A DNA stretch of 16,021 nt from a bacterium (GCA_021813265.1 JAKALF010000015.1:1-16021); one strand, 5' to 3'. Counted from the stretch's first letter, positions 8,901 through 14,434 are shown. Translations and numbers: made by a program. Notes: a model not told the origin generated them from the letters alone.

Positions 8901-9421
8901 AGGCCTGACGCGGGAGCGCTTGTTCCGCCTCCCGTGCCTCCTCCCGTGCCTCCTCCCGTTCCACCACCTGTTCCTGATCCACTACCCATTGATGCGATCG
9001 CCGAGCGAGTAACAGGACCAAAATATCCGACTGCCGGGGAAATACCCTTAGCAGCCTGGAATTTCGCGAGAGCCGCTTTGGTCGCGGGACCGAAGTATTT
9101 ACTTTCGTTTCCTGCCGAACCAGCTCCGCTTTTAGCAACTGTGTAGCCGTTAGCGTTCAAAAACTGTTGAAGAGCTTTAACGTCATCTCCCGTGCTACCC
9201 AATGTGAGGTTTCGGGTAAACGTGTAGGAAGACGCAGAGCCTCCGGTCTTTGCGCCCAACTGAGCCTGCAATTGCTGGATCTGCGCCAAAAGCGCAGCAA
9301 TCTGAGCCTGAAGGTCAGCGGTTGATTGAGCCGCCGCTACAGGCATTAAGCTTCCTGAAAGGGTAACTATCGTTGCGATAGAAAGCCCAAAAGAAGCGAT
9401 TTTTTGTGTTGTTTTACTCAT
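5972..9421 (-). CDS. Giant secreted peptidoglycan-binding surface protein with tandem beta modules
   Basis: The 1149-residue protein begins with a Sec signal peptide (1 to about 31: MSKTTQK, hydrophobic core, PVAAAQS). A short glutamine/alanine coiled coil follows (33-57, ADLQAQIAALLAQIQQLQAQ). Next is a PG_binding_1 domain (about 72-144, GSTGDDVKALQQFLNANGY ... YFGPATKAALAKFQ ... YFGPVTRSAI), then a GGGT linker (about 149-167). The rest is a Ser/Thr/Gly/Val-rich array of roughly six related beta-sandwich-like modules starting near 172, 325, 482, 662, 808 and 972, each opening with a similar pattern (for example TASSAEGVTVNNFTVS at 692-707). Six cysteines include the close pairs 582/591 and 1060/1067, possible disulfides. 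There is no sortase motif or C-terminal anchor, so attachment is probably through the N-terminal domain to murein. An S-layer-like or adhesive role is likely but unproven. No Shine-Dalgarno site precedes the ATG. Confidence 0.9.
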   Translation of the reverse strand: MSKTTQKIASFGLSIATIVTLSGSLMPVAAAQSTADLQAQIAALLAQIQQLQAQLGAKTGGSASSYTFTRNLTLGSTGDDVKALQQFLNANGYTVAKSGAGSAGNESKYFGPATKAALAKFQAAKGISPAVGYFGPVTRSAIASMGSGSGTGGGTGGGTGGGTGGGTSAPASGLSVSLAAGENAGGSLISSVSSAAARVPVLTFYLTAGTASGVHVSDLKFNKTGVVSDTSVSSAYLLSNGQVVSQYTSISNGVIDFANVSMDIAAGQSKKLTLAIDPATGLSAGNTIGFAINASGNVSGTDAAGAAASVNGSFPVNGGIFTVTSVSNPSIASVTIASSSVGTTTYAGTKSVLVSQWTTTVNNSPVLLKSINYKVVGSASKSDIRNLVLKVNGVEAGTLAQVASDGSAYFDMTSKNVKLNTGSSNIQVYADIMGSPSFNFDFGILNSYDVYVQDTQYNTPVTVTVNGGGTGSSSGHQITINQGQVTLTADTATPTGNIAKGGSGTVLAKFDLYAAGEAIKVKFLDVTLTATGGMTWASANVGDGTSADVNSDVKNIQLVDDAGIQIGSTISTIASGSSSGQCTVASNVATCHFGTSSSNINYIVPANTTRVITVKGDVQSTADFTSVVVSLPAGSSNLQGLTSSQTSSSGSATGSSLTLSTNPITVSKNGALSDQTYAKGATNVKIGSYVFTASSAEGVTVNNFTVSTNASSTNFQNLKAKVGTSQIGTTYPTISASTNYTFSGAFSVPAGGTTIVDIYADVLTTNTGNMGTVTSFASLSGVGASTYSSVSYSTSQTGQNVTISSGPALTVSNNNSLATRQVVMGTMGVSLGKVLLTDTAGIEPIRIQELKFNINTGSSVGQAFTNLKLYDSTGAAITGAGPVSMTSAAPSFVADFNFGNATTVVVPQAGTLALELKGDVSPFTVGSNIENANSAIAISATANVVAYGKSSNTSVTVTGTPSFATLTSLRSKLNLSGVALGTDSACSGVGGASVTGRSRGANDYIACIKLTADSAGQEVKVQTLTLRLSGVALSAAGPFTISLYDPATSGAYDGSGNASCSPTGNSCAVTFSMSGTAITGTKGVAVKVADSSNFFNNSATAQTEGLDLTLNASTDVSYGDGSVSGATASGLNLSSDVTVPVTLAHLDYN
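8922..8969 (-). repeat. Four 12-bp units encoding a GGGT linker
   Basis: Four consecutive 12-bp units, two of them identical (gtgcctcctccc on the plus strand) and two diverged, encode repeated GGGT in the linker between the murein-binding domain and the beta modules. Because the unit is a multiple of three, slippage would change linker length without breaking the frame. Confidence 0.8.
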
Positions 9422-9439
9422 TGTTTTCTAATTATTTCG

Positions 9440-9445
9440 ACTATA
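9440..9445 (-). promoter_or_regulatory. Possible gene-proximal -10 element of the surface-protein gene
   Basis: TATAGT on the minus strand matches the -10 consensus at 5 of 6 bases and lies 18 nt before the ATG at 9421. No recognisable -35 sits 16-18 nt upstream. If real, it would let the surface gene be transcribed independently of the terminator at 9571-9619, and would weaken the attenuation model. Confidence 0.25.
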
Positions 9446-9570
9446 AGTTTTATGTGTGCGATTTCGACCTTTAACGTTTTTCTGGATCACTGCTTTCTCC
9501 CTGTTCGACGTCTGGTCTTGTGAGGAGAGACTAGAATGAGGTAGAAAACCAGTGGGTTTGGTATCAAAAT

Positions 9571-9619
9571 AAAAAATCCCGCCTTGTAGCTTAGCGAGAC
9601 TGATATATACAAGCGGAAT
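9571..9619 (-). terminator. Intrinsic terminator inside the surface-protein leader
   Basis: Plus-strand bases 9576-9588 and 9608-9619 pair over 12 bp with one bulged base (9582) and one wobble, enclosing a 19-nt loop. In the transcript the stem is followed immediately by UUUUUU, A, UUUU (9576-9566). It sits between the upstream promoter and the surface gene, so read-through or a second promoter is needed for that gene. Confidence 0.75.
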
Positions 9620-9759
9620 CCCACCATGAAGGTGGGGCTTGTACGTAAAGAGGGCTCTACACCTCCCCTCTATGTAACACAAACGAAAGGGCTGTGTATA
9701 ACTCCTTTGGACGCTCAGCCTCACACTAAGCTTCCTAAATGAAGAAACGTTGTTTCTTC
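9571..9759 (-). ncRNA. Structured leader RNA, candidate attenuator/riboswitch or small RNA
   Basis: The transcribed minus strand folds by eye as follows. A 5' hairpin with an 8-bp perfect stem and 3-nt loop lies at 9741-9759. A closing helix P1 pairs 9726-9732 with 9588-9594 and 9715-9722 with 9596-9603, 15 bp including one G-U around a small internal loop. Inside it are P2 (9693-9697 / 9677-9681), P3 (9666-9671 / 9649-9654) and P4 (9637-9643 / 9608-9614, then 9631-9636 / 9620-9625 with a 5-nt bulge). The junction strands are 4-5 nt except for one of 17 nt. The 3' arm of P4 is reused as the 5' arm of the intrinsic terminator at 9571-9619, and the terminator loop contains the 3' strand of P1. 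The aptamer-like fold and the terminator therefore exclude each other. The RNA precedes the surface-protein gene by about 150 nt. I recognise no known RNA class; a free small RNA with its own terminator is the main alternative. Bases 9422-9570 hold only minor hairpins and no gene. Confidence 0.6.
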
Positions 9760-9763
9760 ACCT

Positions 9764-9792
9764 ATCCTATACTTTAATGTTCAAAAAAGCAA
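9764..9792 (-). promoter_or_regulatory. Predicted promoter of the structured leader RNA
   Basis: TTGCTT (9792-9787) and TAGGAT (9769-9764) are separated by 17 nt on the minus strand. The expected transcription start is near 9757-9759, so the transcript would open with the perfect 8-bp hairpin at 9741-9759. Both hexamers match the consensus only in part. Confidence 0.5.
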
Positions 9793-9835
9793 TCGGCTGA
9801 TACTAAAAATCTGTGATATATCGAGCTTTTTGCTC

Positions 9836-9853
9836 TTCGTATATTATAACGAA
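9836..9853 (-). promoter_or_regulatory. Perfect TATAAT within a short inverted repeat
   Basis: A consensus TATAAT (9848-9843, minus strand) is framed by the inverted repeat TTCGT / ACGAA (9836-9840 and 9849-9853). No good -35 is found at 15-19 nt. It could be an alternative promoter for the leader RNA with an operator over the -10, or chance in AT-rich DNA. Confidence 0.3.
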
Positions 9854-9856
9854 TAA

Positions 9857-9886
9857 AACCCCTAAAAGTTACGAAATACGGGGGTT
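9857..9886 (-). terminator. Possible terminator after the HEPN gene
   Basis: A 6-bp stem AACCCC / GGGGTT with an 18-nt loop overlaps the HEPN stop codon and is followed in the transcript by TTTTATT. The stem is short and the loop long, so it would be a modest terminator. Confidence 0.45.
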
Positions 9887-10286
9887 AAATGAGATGCCTA
9901 ACCTTCTCTTGAATGGTTTCAATAAAGCACAAATATTCTTTACATTCTTTTTCCGTAACTTCTATATCTGCTTCGTATAAGTCGAGGTTCCTCTTCTGTC
10001 TCATATGGTTTCCCATAACTTCAATATCATGGTTACCTAAAAGCTCTGAAAGTGCTGATAAAATTTTTACGTGATGACCTGTAACGCTCTTTACTCTAAA
10101 TCCCTGTTTCGCTATAAGCGTTATGCCAAGTTTAATAAGCGCGTCATACGAAAACTTAAAAATCACCTCGGGAATATTTGATTTCCTGGCAATTTCTAGA
10201 TTTCGTAAAGCAGAATTAAAAACCTGAGATGGATATTCTTTATCAAAATTAATCTTCTGAAAATAGTTTTCATCAAAATGGATCAT
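9885..10286 (-). CDS. HEPN-domain protein, probable toxin of a HEPN-MNT pair
   Basis: The 133-residue all-helical protein shows the HEPN pattern: FKFSYDALIKLGITLIAKQG (43-62), GHHVKIL (70-76) and the C-terminal MRQKRNLDLYEAD (95-107). HEPN toxins are usually metal-independent RNases with an R-(N/D/H)-x4-6-H motif. Here the RN is present (99-100) but tyrosine (104) stands where the histidine of RNxxxH or HxY variants is expected, so RNase activity is uncertain; some HEPN subfamilies with this RNxxxY form are known by pattern only. Its ATG overlaps the stop of the upstream nucleotidyltransferase as ATGA (10283-10286), as usual for such pairs, where the MNT partner neutralises the HEPN toxin by nucleotidylating it. 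The cassette is AT-rich compared with its neighbours. Confidence 0.8.
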   Translation of the reverse strand: MIHFDENYFQKINFDKEYPSQVFNSALRNLEIARKSNIPEVIFKFSYDALIKLGITLIAKQGFRVKSVTGHHVKILSALSELLGNHDIEVMGNHMRQKRNLDLYEADIEVTEKECKEYLCFIETIQEKVRHLI

Positions 10287-10828
10287 ATGACTTTGATATG
10301 GGTGTTATTTAAAATATTGCTTAAAAATCGATCTTTTTTTTTGATTTTTTGATTAAATTCCTGAATTCCAATGTTTATAACATTTATTTCCCTGTTTACA
10401 GCTTTCTGTATACTATTAATTTCGCGTTGGAGTTCTATTATGGAATGTTCTCCAACAACTAACAAGTCTATATCGCTTGAGACATTCATAGTATTTTTAG
10501 CGTATGAGCCAAAAATATAAACTGACCCTACTCCTTTTATATGAGAAAGCTTCTCTTTTAATGTCCTTTCCAAACCAAAGGTTTTCAAGAATATTGTCCT
10601 ATACTCCTTAAGATACGGATATGACTGATTAAGGGAAAAATATCGTTCTCTTCCCTCGAATGTGCTCTTCAAAATACCTTCTTTTTCCAATTCTTTAAGT
10701 TTTCTATATAAATTTCTCAAATCTATATCTAAAATAACCGCAAGTTTGTTAACATAGGGTTTTGCGGTCATATTTATGAAAAAATAGTTTAATATTTTCC
10801 TCGTTATTTTAGAACGTAATGATATCAT
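10283..10828 (-). CDS. Winged-helix/MNT nucleotidyltransferase, probable antitoxin and repressor
   Basis: From the ATG at 10828 the product has 181 residues. Residues about 21-66 form a winged helix-turn-helix (VNKLAVILDIDLRNLYRKLKELEKEG, then a basic wing GRERYF). Residues about 98-155 are a minimal nucleotidyltransferase with the GS-x10-DxD motif, GS at 107-108 and Asp at 119 and 121. The third carboxylate, normally in a VDV-like strand, seems to be asparagine in EINVINIG (147-154), so catalysis is not assured. MNT proteins of this kind inactivate a HEPN partner by adding nucleotides; the fused DNA-binding domain suggests the antitoxin also represses its own operon. A palindromic half-site array covers the promoter and start codon. 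An in-frame TTG at 10843 would add five residues but lies inside the operator, so ATG 10828 is preferred. Confidence 0.82.
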   Translation of the reverse strand: MISLRSKITRKILNYFFINMTAKPYVNKLAVILDIDLRNLYRKLKELEKEGILKSTFEGRERYFSLNQSYPYLKEYRTIFLKTFGLERTLKEKLSHIKGVGSVYIFGSYAKNTMNVSSDIDLLVVGEHSIIELQREINSIQKAVNREINVINIGIQEFNQKIKKKDRFLSNILNNTHIKVI

Positions 10829-10854
10829 TGTATAAACATACAATGTAGATTGTA
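10826..10854. promoter_or_regulatory. Operator array of three alternating half-sites
   Basis: CATTGTAT (10826-10833) and ATACAATG (10838-10845) form a perfect 8-bp inverted repeat with a 4-nt spacer. TACAAT (10839-10844) pairs again with ATTGTA (10849-10854) in a second palindrome. The three half-sites span the promoter spacer, the -10 and the start codon of the HTH-MNT gene, where a bound dimer would block RNA polymerase. Confidence 0.65.
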
Positions 10855-10862
10855 AAAGTCAA
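10835..10862 (-). promoter_or_regulatory. Predicted promoter of the MNT-HEPN operon, leaderless geometry
   Basis: TTGACT (10862-10857, 5 of 6 consensus bases) and TATGTT (10840-10835) are 16 nt apart on the minus strand. The -10 ends 6 nt before the ATG at 10828, so the mRNA should start at or next to the start codon. The -10 lies inside the palindromic array. Confidence 0.55.
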
Positions 10863-10893
10863 CCATGCCTTATTTTATTAATAATCTAAAGAA

Positions 10894-11073
10894 TCACCCC
10901 AATTTCAAAAACTTGCTATATTTCTTGTCAGCCTTCATGGTGTGATTTTCAATCCAGACGAAGCTTCGTGATAACGTGAGTGATATTTTCCCGCGAGGGG
11001 GATTCGCGTTAAGCCAGATCAAAGACTTCATTGGCGAGCTTGAAAAAATATCGATGCTATCAATCAATTGCAT
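10894..11073 (-). CDS. Possible 59-residue small ORF, doubtful
   Basis: Starting at ATG 11073 the minus strand has a 59-codon open frame ending in TGA at 10894. It is in the same frame as the membrane-protein gene above it, one codon after that gene's stop, so it might be a separated or decayed C-terminal piece rather than a gene of its own. The sequence (WLNANPPRGKISLTLSRSFV and then WIENHTMKADKKYSKFLKLG) has no match I recognise and no signal or membrane segment. No Shine-Dalgarno site precedes either ATG (11073 or the internal one at residue 15). A weak terminator-like hairpin lies within its first codons. Low confidence; if it is not coding, bases 10863-11076 hold no gene. Confidence 0.25.
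   Translation of the reverse strand: MQLIDSIDIFSSSPMKSLIWLNANPPRGKISLTLSRSFVWIENHTMKADKKYSKFLKLG
11043..11064 (-). terminator. Weak AT-rich hairpin plus T-run after the membrane-protein gene
   Basis: ATTGAT / ATCGAT (one G-U in RNA) with a 3-nt loop at 11050-11064 is followed in the transcript by ATTTTTT (11049-11043). It lies just after the stop at 11077 but has a weak stem, so it may terminate inefficiently or be chance. Confidence 0.3.
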
Positions 11074-11076
11074 TGA

Positions 11077-11835
11077 TCACAAATTCCAAGGAGAAACGGC
11101 GAAAAAAGCCAAAACTGCTATCGCGAAGATCGTAACTTCACGCAAAACAAAGGAAATATTGAGCATTCCCTCTTCATTGGCGACCACGATATCTCTCAAA
11201 AGAAGGAGAATAATGGAGAGAAAGGCGGATCCATTAATCGCCCCGAGAGGCAAAAACTGGAATATCCATAGCGCCTCGAGTCCCAAAAACCCTACCGTAC
11301 CCGCGATAACCGCCCGTTTTCTTTCAGTAAACTTTCCTGAAAACGCGAGGGACTCCCTTAAAAGCGCGTACATTCCGAAAAAGGCGAGGAGGATAAGAAA
11401 CAAGGACCATGGGTTATAAGCCGAAACCGCGGAAAGACCGAAAAGAGCCAAAAAGAAGGAGAAAAGGGCAAGCATGACAATCCCTCCATGCGCCGCGGAT
11501 CGATTCTTGAATCTGAAATTAATGAAGGAAAAAAGTCCGAAAAAAACAATTCCATAGAGGAAAGAAACCATTCCCCATATCCGGAAAACAGGCGGAACGT
11601 GGGCTAAAACAAAAAGAGAAGAAAGGATGAGAACTATATAGGAATGCCACACGGTCTTCCTCTCGGGAGGTTCCGAAATATACAGAAAAAACGCCAGGAT
11701 GAGAAAAAGAAGAACGGGAAAGAAGGAAAAATCCCATAATGAAACCGAGAGAAGTCCTACAAAGATCAGAAACCCTCTAAGCAGAGATTTCCACTCTATC
11801 TGATTTGTTAAGCGTGATAGTAACTTTTTGACCAT
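11077..11835 (-). CDS. Polytopic membrane protein of unknown function
   Basis: The 252-residue product is hydrophobic with about seven to eight membrane segments (near 20-35, 38-53, 65-80, 86-106, 117-137, 142-158, 177-197, 203-216, 235-249) joined by short charged loops such as SEPPERKTVW (54-63) and GKFTERKRAV (167-176). No catalytic motif is visible and I do not recognise the family. The start is well supported: an AGGAG lies 9 nt before the ATG, inside the clpB coding region, and no other in-frame start follows soon. The gene therefore overlaps the last 59 nt of clpB in another frame, which argues for translational coupling to clpB. A role linked to envelope stress is suggested only by its position after htrA and clpB. 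Confidence 0.8.
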   Translation of the reverse strand: MVKKLLSRLTNQIEWKSLLRGFLIFVGLLSVSLWDFSFFPVLLFLILAFFLYISEPPERKTVWHSYIVLILSSLFVLAHVPPVFRIWGMVSFLYGIVFFGLFSFINFRFKNRSAAHGGIVMLALFSFFLALFGLSAVSAYNPWSLFLILLAFFGMYALLRESLAFSGKFTERKRAVIAGTVGFLGLEALWIFQFLPLGAINGSAFLSIILLLLRDIVVANEEGMLNISFVLREVTIFAIAVLAFFAVSPWNL

Positions 11836-14431
11836 CTTTTACGTCTCCTTTGACGATTTTGTCCGCTAAGGCGTCGACGATGATTTTTTGGATAAGGCGC
11901 TTTACGGGACGCGCCCCGTAATCCGGATCAAATCCATGTTCCACGAGGTAGGATTTAATGCTTGCCTTTATCGCAATCTTGATTCCCCGGGCCTTCAACC
12001 TTTCGTCAAGGCGGGCAAGTTGAATATCAACAATGCGTTCAATATCGTTTTTCGAAAGAACGTTGAAGATAATGATGTCGTCTAATCGGTTCAAAAATTC
12101 CGGCCTGAACGTATCATGAAGCGCTTCCTCAATTCCCTCTTTGAACTTCTCTTCCCTGGATGTAAGCTCCTCTTTTTCCTCAATACCGAACCCAAGACGG
12201 GACATCTCTTTGAAGTACGAACTTCCCACGTTTGAGGTTAAAATAATAATCGTGTTTTTGAAATTCACCACCCTTCCCTTTGAATCCGTGAGTCTCCCGT
12301 TATCAAGCATCTGAAGCAGGATATTAAAGACCTCGGGGTGAGCTTTCTCTATCTCGTCAAAAAGAATCAAGCTATAGGGCCGGTGGCGGATGAGATCGGT
12401 AAGCTGGCCCCCTTCATCGTACCCCACGTATCCTGGAGGAGAACCGATGAGACGGGAGATGGAATGGCGTTCCATGTATTCCGACATGTCAATGCGAACC
12501 AAGGCTTTTTCATCGTTAAACATGAATTCCGCGAGAGCCCGCGCGAGTTCGGTCTTCCCGACTCCCGTGGGACCCAAAAACATAAAGGATCCGGAAGGTC
12601 TGTCTTCTTCGGCAAGACCCGCCCTTGATCTCCTTAAAGCTCGGGACACGCTTGAAATAGCGTCCTTCTGACCCACGACACGACGTTCAAGTTCGTTTTC
12701 AAGTCGGGAAAGTTTTTTCATCTCGGATTCAAGCATGCGGGACACGGGAATACCCGTCCAGCGGGAAACAACGCCCGCGATATCTTCTTCGTCTATGGTT
12801 TCTTTAATAAACTGCTTTACTCCTTCCTTCGCTCCCTTTCTTTTTCCCGAATCCCCTTTTACGTGCTTCTTTTCAAAGGTTGCCCGTTCCTTCTCGGCGT
12901 TAGGAAGTTCGCTGTAGATAATCTGGGCTACGCGTTCCAAATTTCCCTCGCGTTCGGCAAGTTCCGCTTCTCTCCTAAGATCGTCCACTCGTTTATGCAA
13001 ATGGTGGAGTTTTTCAAGCGACATCTTCTCCGCGTGCCATGTCGCGGAAATAGCGTCATTTTCCATTTTGAGTTCTTTAAGTTTCGCGTCAACTTCCTTT
13101 AACCGATCGGAGGTTTTCTTCTTCGATTCCTGAGAGAGGGCGGACTTTTCAATTTCAAGACGGGTAATTTCCCTTCTTAAACGGTCAAGTTCGCTCGGAA
13201 GACTCTCGCTCTCAAGTCTTCTCGCGGCCGCGGCTTCGTCGATAAGGTCAACGGCTTTATCAGGCAAAAATCGGTCGGTAATATAGCGGGCGGAGAGATT
13301 CACGGCGGAAATAATGGCTTCATCGGAAATTTTGAGTCCGTGATGAATCTCATATTTTTCTTTGAGTCCCCTTAAGATGGAAACGGAATCTTCAAGGGAG
13401 GGTTCATCGACGTAGATAGGCTGAAATCTGCGCTCAAGCGCCGTATCTTTTTCAATATGTTTTTGATATTCCTTAAGAGTCGTCGCCCCTATCGCGTGAA
13501 GTTCACCTCGGGCGAGAGCGGGTTTTAGGAGGTTTGAGGCGTCAAGAGCCCCTTCCGCGGCTCCCGCTCCCACAATCATATGGATCTCGTCAATAAAGAG
13601 AAGGAGTCTTCCTTCGGATTGCTGGACTTCCCGTAAAAACGCCTTCAAGCGATCTTCAAACTCTCCCCTGAATTTGGTTCCGGCGATAAGGGAACCGAGG
13701 TCAAGCATGATAATTTCCTTGTTTTTCAAAGGTTCGGGAACATCGTTTGAAACAATGCGCTGGGCGAGACCTTCCACGATCGCGGTCTTTCCCACTCCGG
13801 GCTCCCCTATTAAAATAGGATTGTTTTTTGTTCGGCGGGAGAGAACCTGCATCAGACGGCGAAGTTCTTCTTCTCGTCCGATCACGGGATCAAGTTTTCC
13901 TTCGCGAGCTTTTTCGGTAACGTTAATGGAATATCGTTCCAAAACCTGAAACTTGCTCTCGGGCGTCTCGTCCGTGATGCGAACCGAACCTCTAAGCTGG
14001 GTTAGCATCTTAAGAAGCGCGTCTTTTTTCGCTCCCGCTTTTTGAAGGAGATCTTGAGCGAGAGAGGGAACGTCAAGAAGCGCGAGAATTAGATGTTCAC
14101 ATGAAACATATTCGTCTTTATGTTTCATGGCGATCTCCGCCGCCCGATCGAGGGCCTTCATGAGTTCTTGAGAGAGGTAGATCTGCCCTATCGCGGCTCC
14201 CGTAAAAATCTTGGGGAGCTTGGCTATCTCAATGTTTACGGATTCTTCAAGGGTCATGATGTTCACGCCTCCCCGAACGAGCATGGGACGGACGAGAGTC
14301 GTCTCGTCGCTAATAAGGGTGGCTAAAAGGTGGATGGCTTTAAGCTCCCCGTGATTGGATCGAGCAACGAGTTCTTGAGCGTTTTGCAGGCTTTCCTGCG
14401 CTTTTATGGTAAATCGGTGAAAATTAGGCAT
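11777..14431 (-). CDS. clpB: ClpB-type AAA+ disaggregase with a ClpP-loop-like LGF tripeptide
   Basis: The 884-residue protein has the full ClpB layout. It has a Clp N domain (about 1-145, two repeats) and AAA-1 with Walker A GEPGVGKT (209-216), Walker B LLLFIDE (276-282) and ALERRF arginine fingers (331-336). A long charged coiled-coil M domain follows (about 405-530). AAA-2 has Walker A GPTGVGKT (620-627), Walker B LILFDE (688-693), RPEFLNRLD (776-784) and sensor-2 GARPVKR (839-845). ClpB threads aggregated proteins through its hexamer with DnaK help. Unusually, RLGFG (745-749) sits about 27 residues before RPEF, where ClpC and ClpA carry the ClpP-docking (V/I/L)G(F/L) loop and ClpB normally does not. 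The start lies 3 nt after the ancestral hicA stop, so clpB is probably transcribed with hicBA. No Shine-Dalgarno site is seen. Confidence 0.92.
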   Translation of the reverse strand: MPNFHRFTIKAQESLQNAQELVARSNHGELKAIHLLATLISDETTLVRPMLVRGGVNIMTLEESVNIEIAKLPKIFTGAAIGQIYLSQELMKALDRAAEIAMKHKDEYVSCEHLILALLDVPSLAQDLLQKAGAKKDALLKMLTQLRGSVRITDETPESKFQVLERYSINVTEKAREGKLDPVIGREEELRRLMQVLSRRTKNNPILIGEPGVGKTAIVEGLAQRIVSNDVPEPLKNKEIIMLDLGSLIAGTKFRGEFEDRLKAFLREVQQSEGRLLLFIDEIHMIVGAGAAEGALDASNLLKPALARGELHAIGATTLKEYQKHIEKDTALERRFQPIYVDEPSLEDSVSILRGLKEKYEIHHGLKISDEAIISAVNLSARYITDRFLPDKAVDLIDEAAAARRLESESLPSELDRLRREITRLEIEKSALSQESKKKTSDRLKEVDAKLKELKMENDAISATWHAEKMSLEKLHHLHKRVDDLRREAELAEREGNLERVAQIIYSELPNAEKERATFEKKHVKGDSGKRKGAKEGVKQFIKETIDEEDIAGVVSRWTGIPVSRMLESEMKKLSRLENELERRVVGQKDAISSVSRALRRSRAGLAEEDRPSGSFMFLGPTGVGKTELARALAEFMFNDEKALVRIDMSEYMERHSISRLIGSPPGYVGYDEGGQLTDLIRHRPYSLILFDEIEKAHPEVFNILLQMLDNGRLTDSKGRVVNFKNTIIILTSNVGSSYFKEMSRLGFGIEEKEELTSREEKFKEGIEEALHDTFRPEFLNRLDDIIIFNVLSKNDIERIVDIQLARLDERLKARGIKIAIKASIKSYLVEHGFDPDYGARPVKRLIQKIIVDALADKIVKGDVKDGQKVTITLNKSDRVEISA
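11845..11849 (-). promoter_or_regulatory. Shine-Dalgarno site AGGAG inside clpB
   Basis: The minus strand reads AAAGGAGACGTAAAAG before ATG 11835, giving AGGAG with 9-nt spacing. The site is also clpB codons for KGDVKD. It decides the start of the overlapping membrane-protein gene. Confidence 0.75.
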
Positions 14432-14434
14432 ATT

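Noticed and set aside
9608..9643. T-box riboswitch: the transcript contains GGTGGGATTCCGC, resembling the T-box core GGTGGNACCGC
   Set aside because: The spacing inside the core is wrong, the bulge lies on the 3' side rather than the 5' side, no Stem I specifier loop or AG bulge is seen, and the downstream gene is not an aminoacyl-tRNA synthetase or amino-acid gene.
9428..9724. 98-codon open frame beginning with GTG on the minus strand across the leader
   Set aside because: It runs through the paired helices and the terminator of the structured RNA, has no ribosome site, and its sequence has no protein-like pattern.
9571..9760. 6S RNA, tmRNA, SRP RNA or RNase P RNA
   Set aside because: The fold is a multi-branch junction, not the 6S rod; no tRNA-like end, SRP GGAA-type loop or RNase P conserved segments were found by eye. 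A covariance search could still overturn this.
10829..10843. TTG start at 10843 for the HTH-MNT gene
   Set aside because: It lies within the palindrome and overlaps the predicted -10; ATG at 10828 matches the leaderless spacing seen at other genes.
10976..11419. 147-codon plus-strand open frame
   Set aside because: It is antisense to the membrane-protein gene and lacks any recognisable motif.
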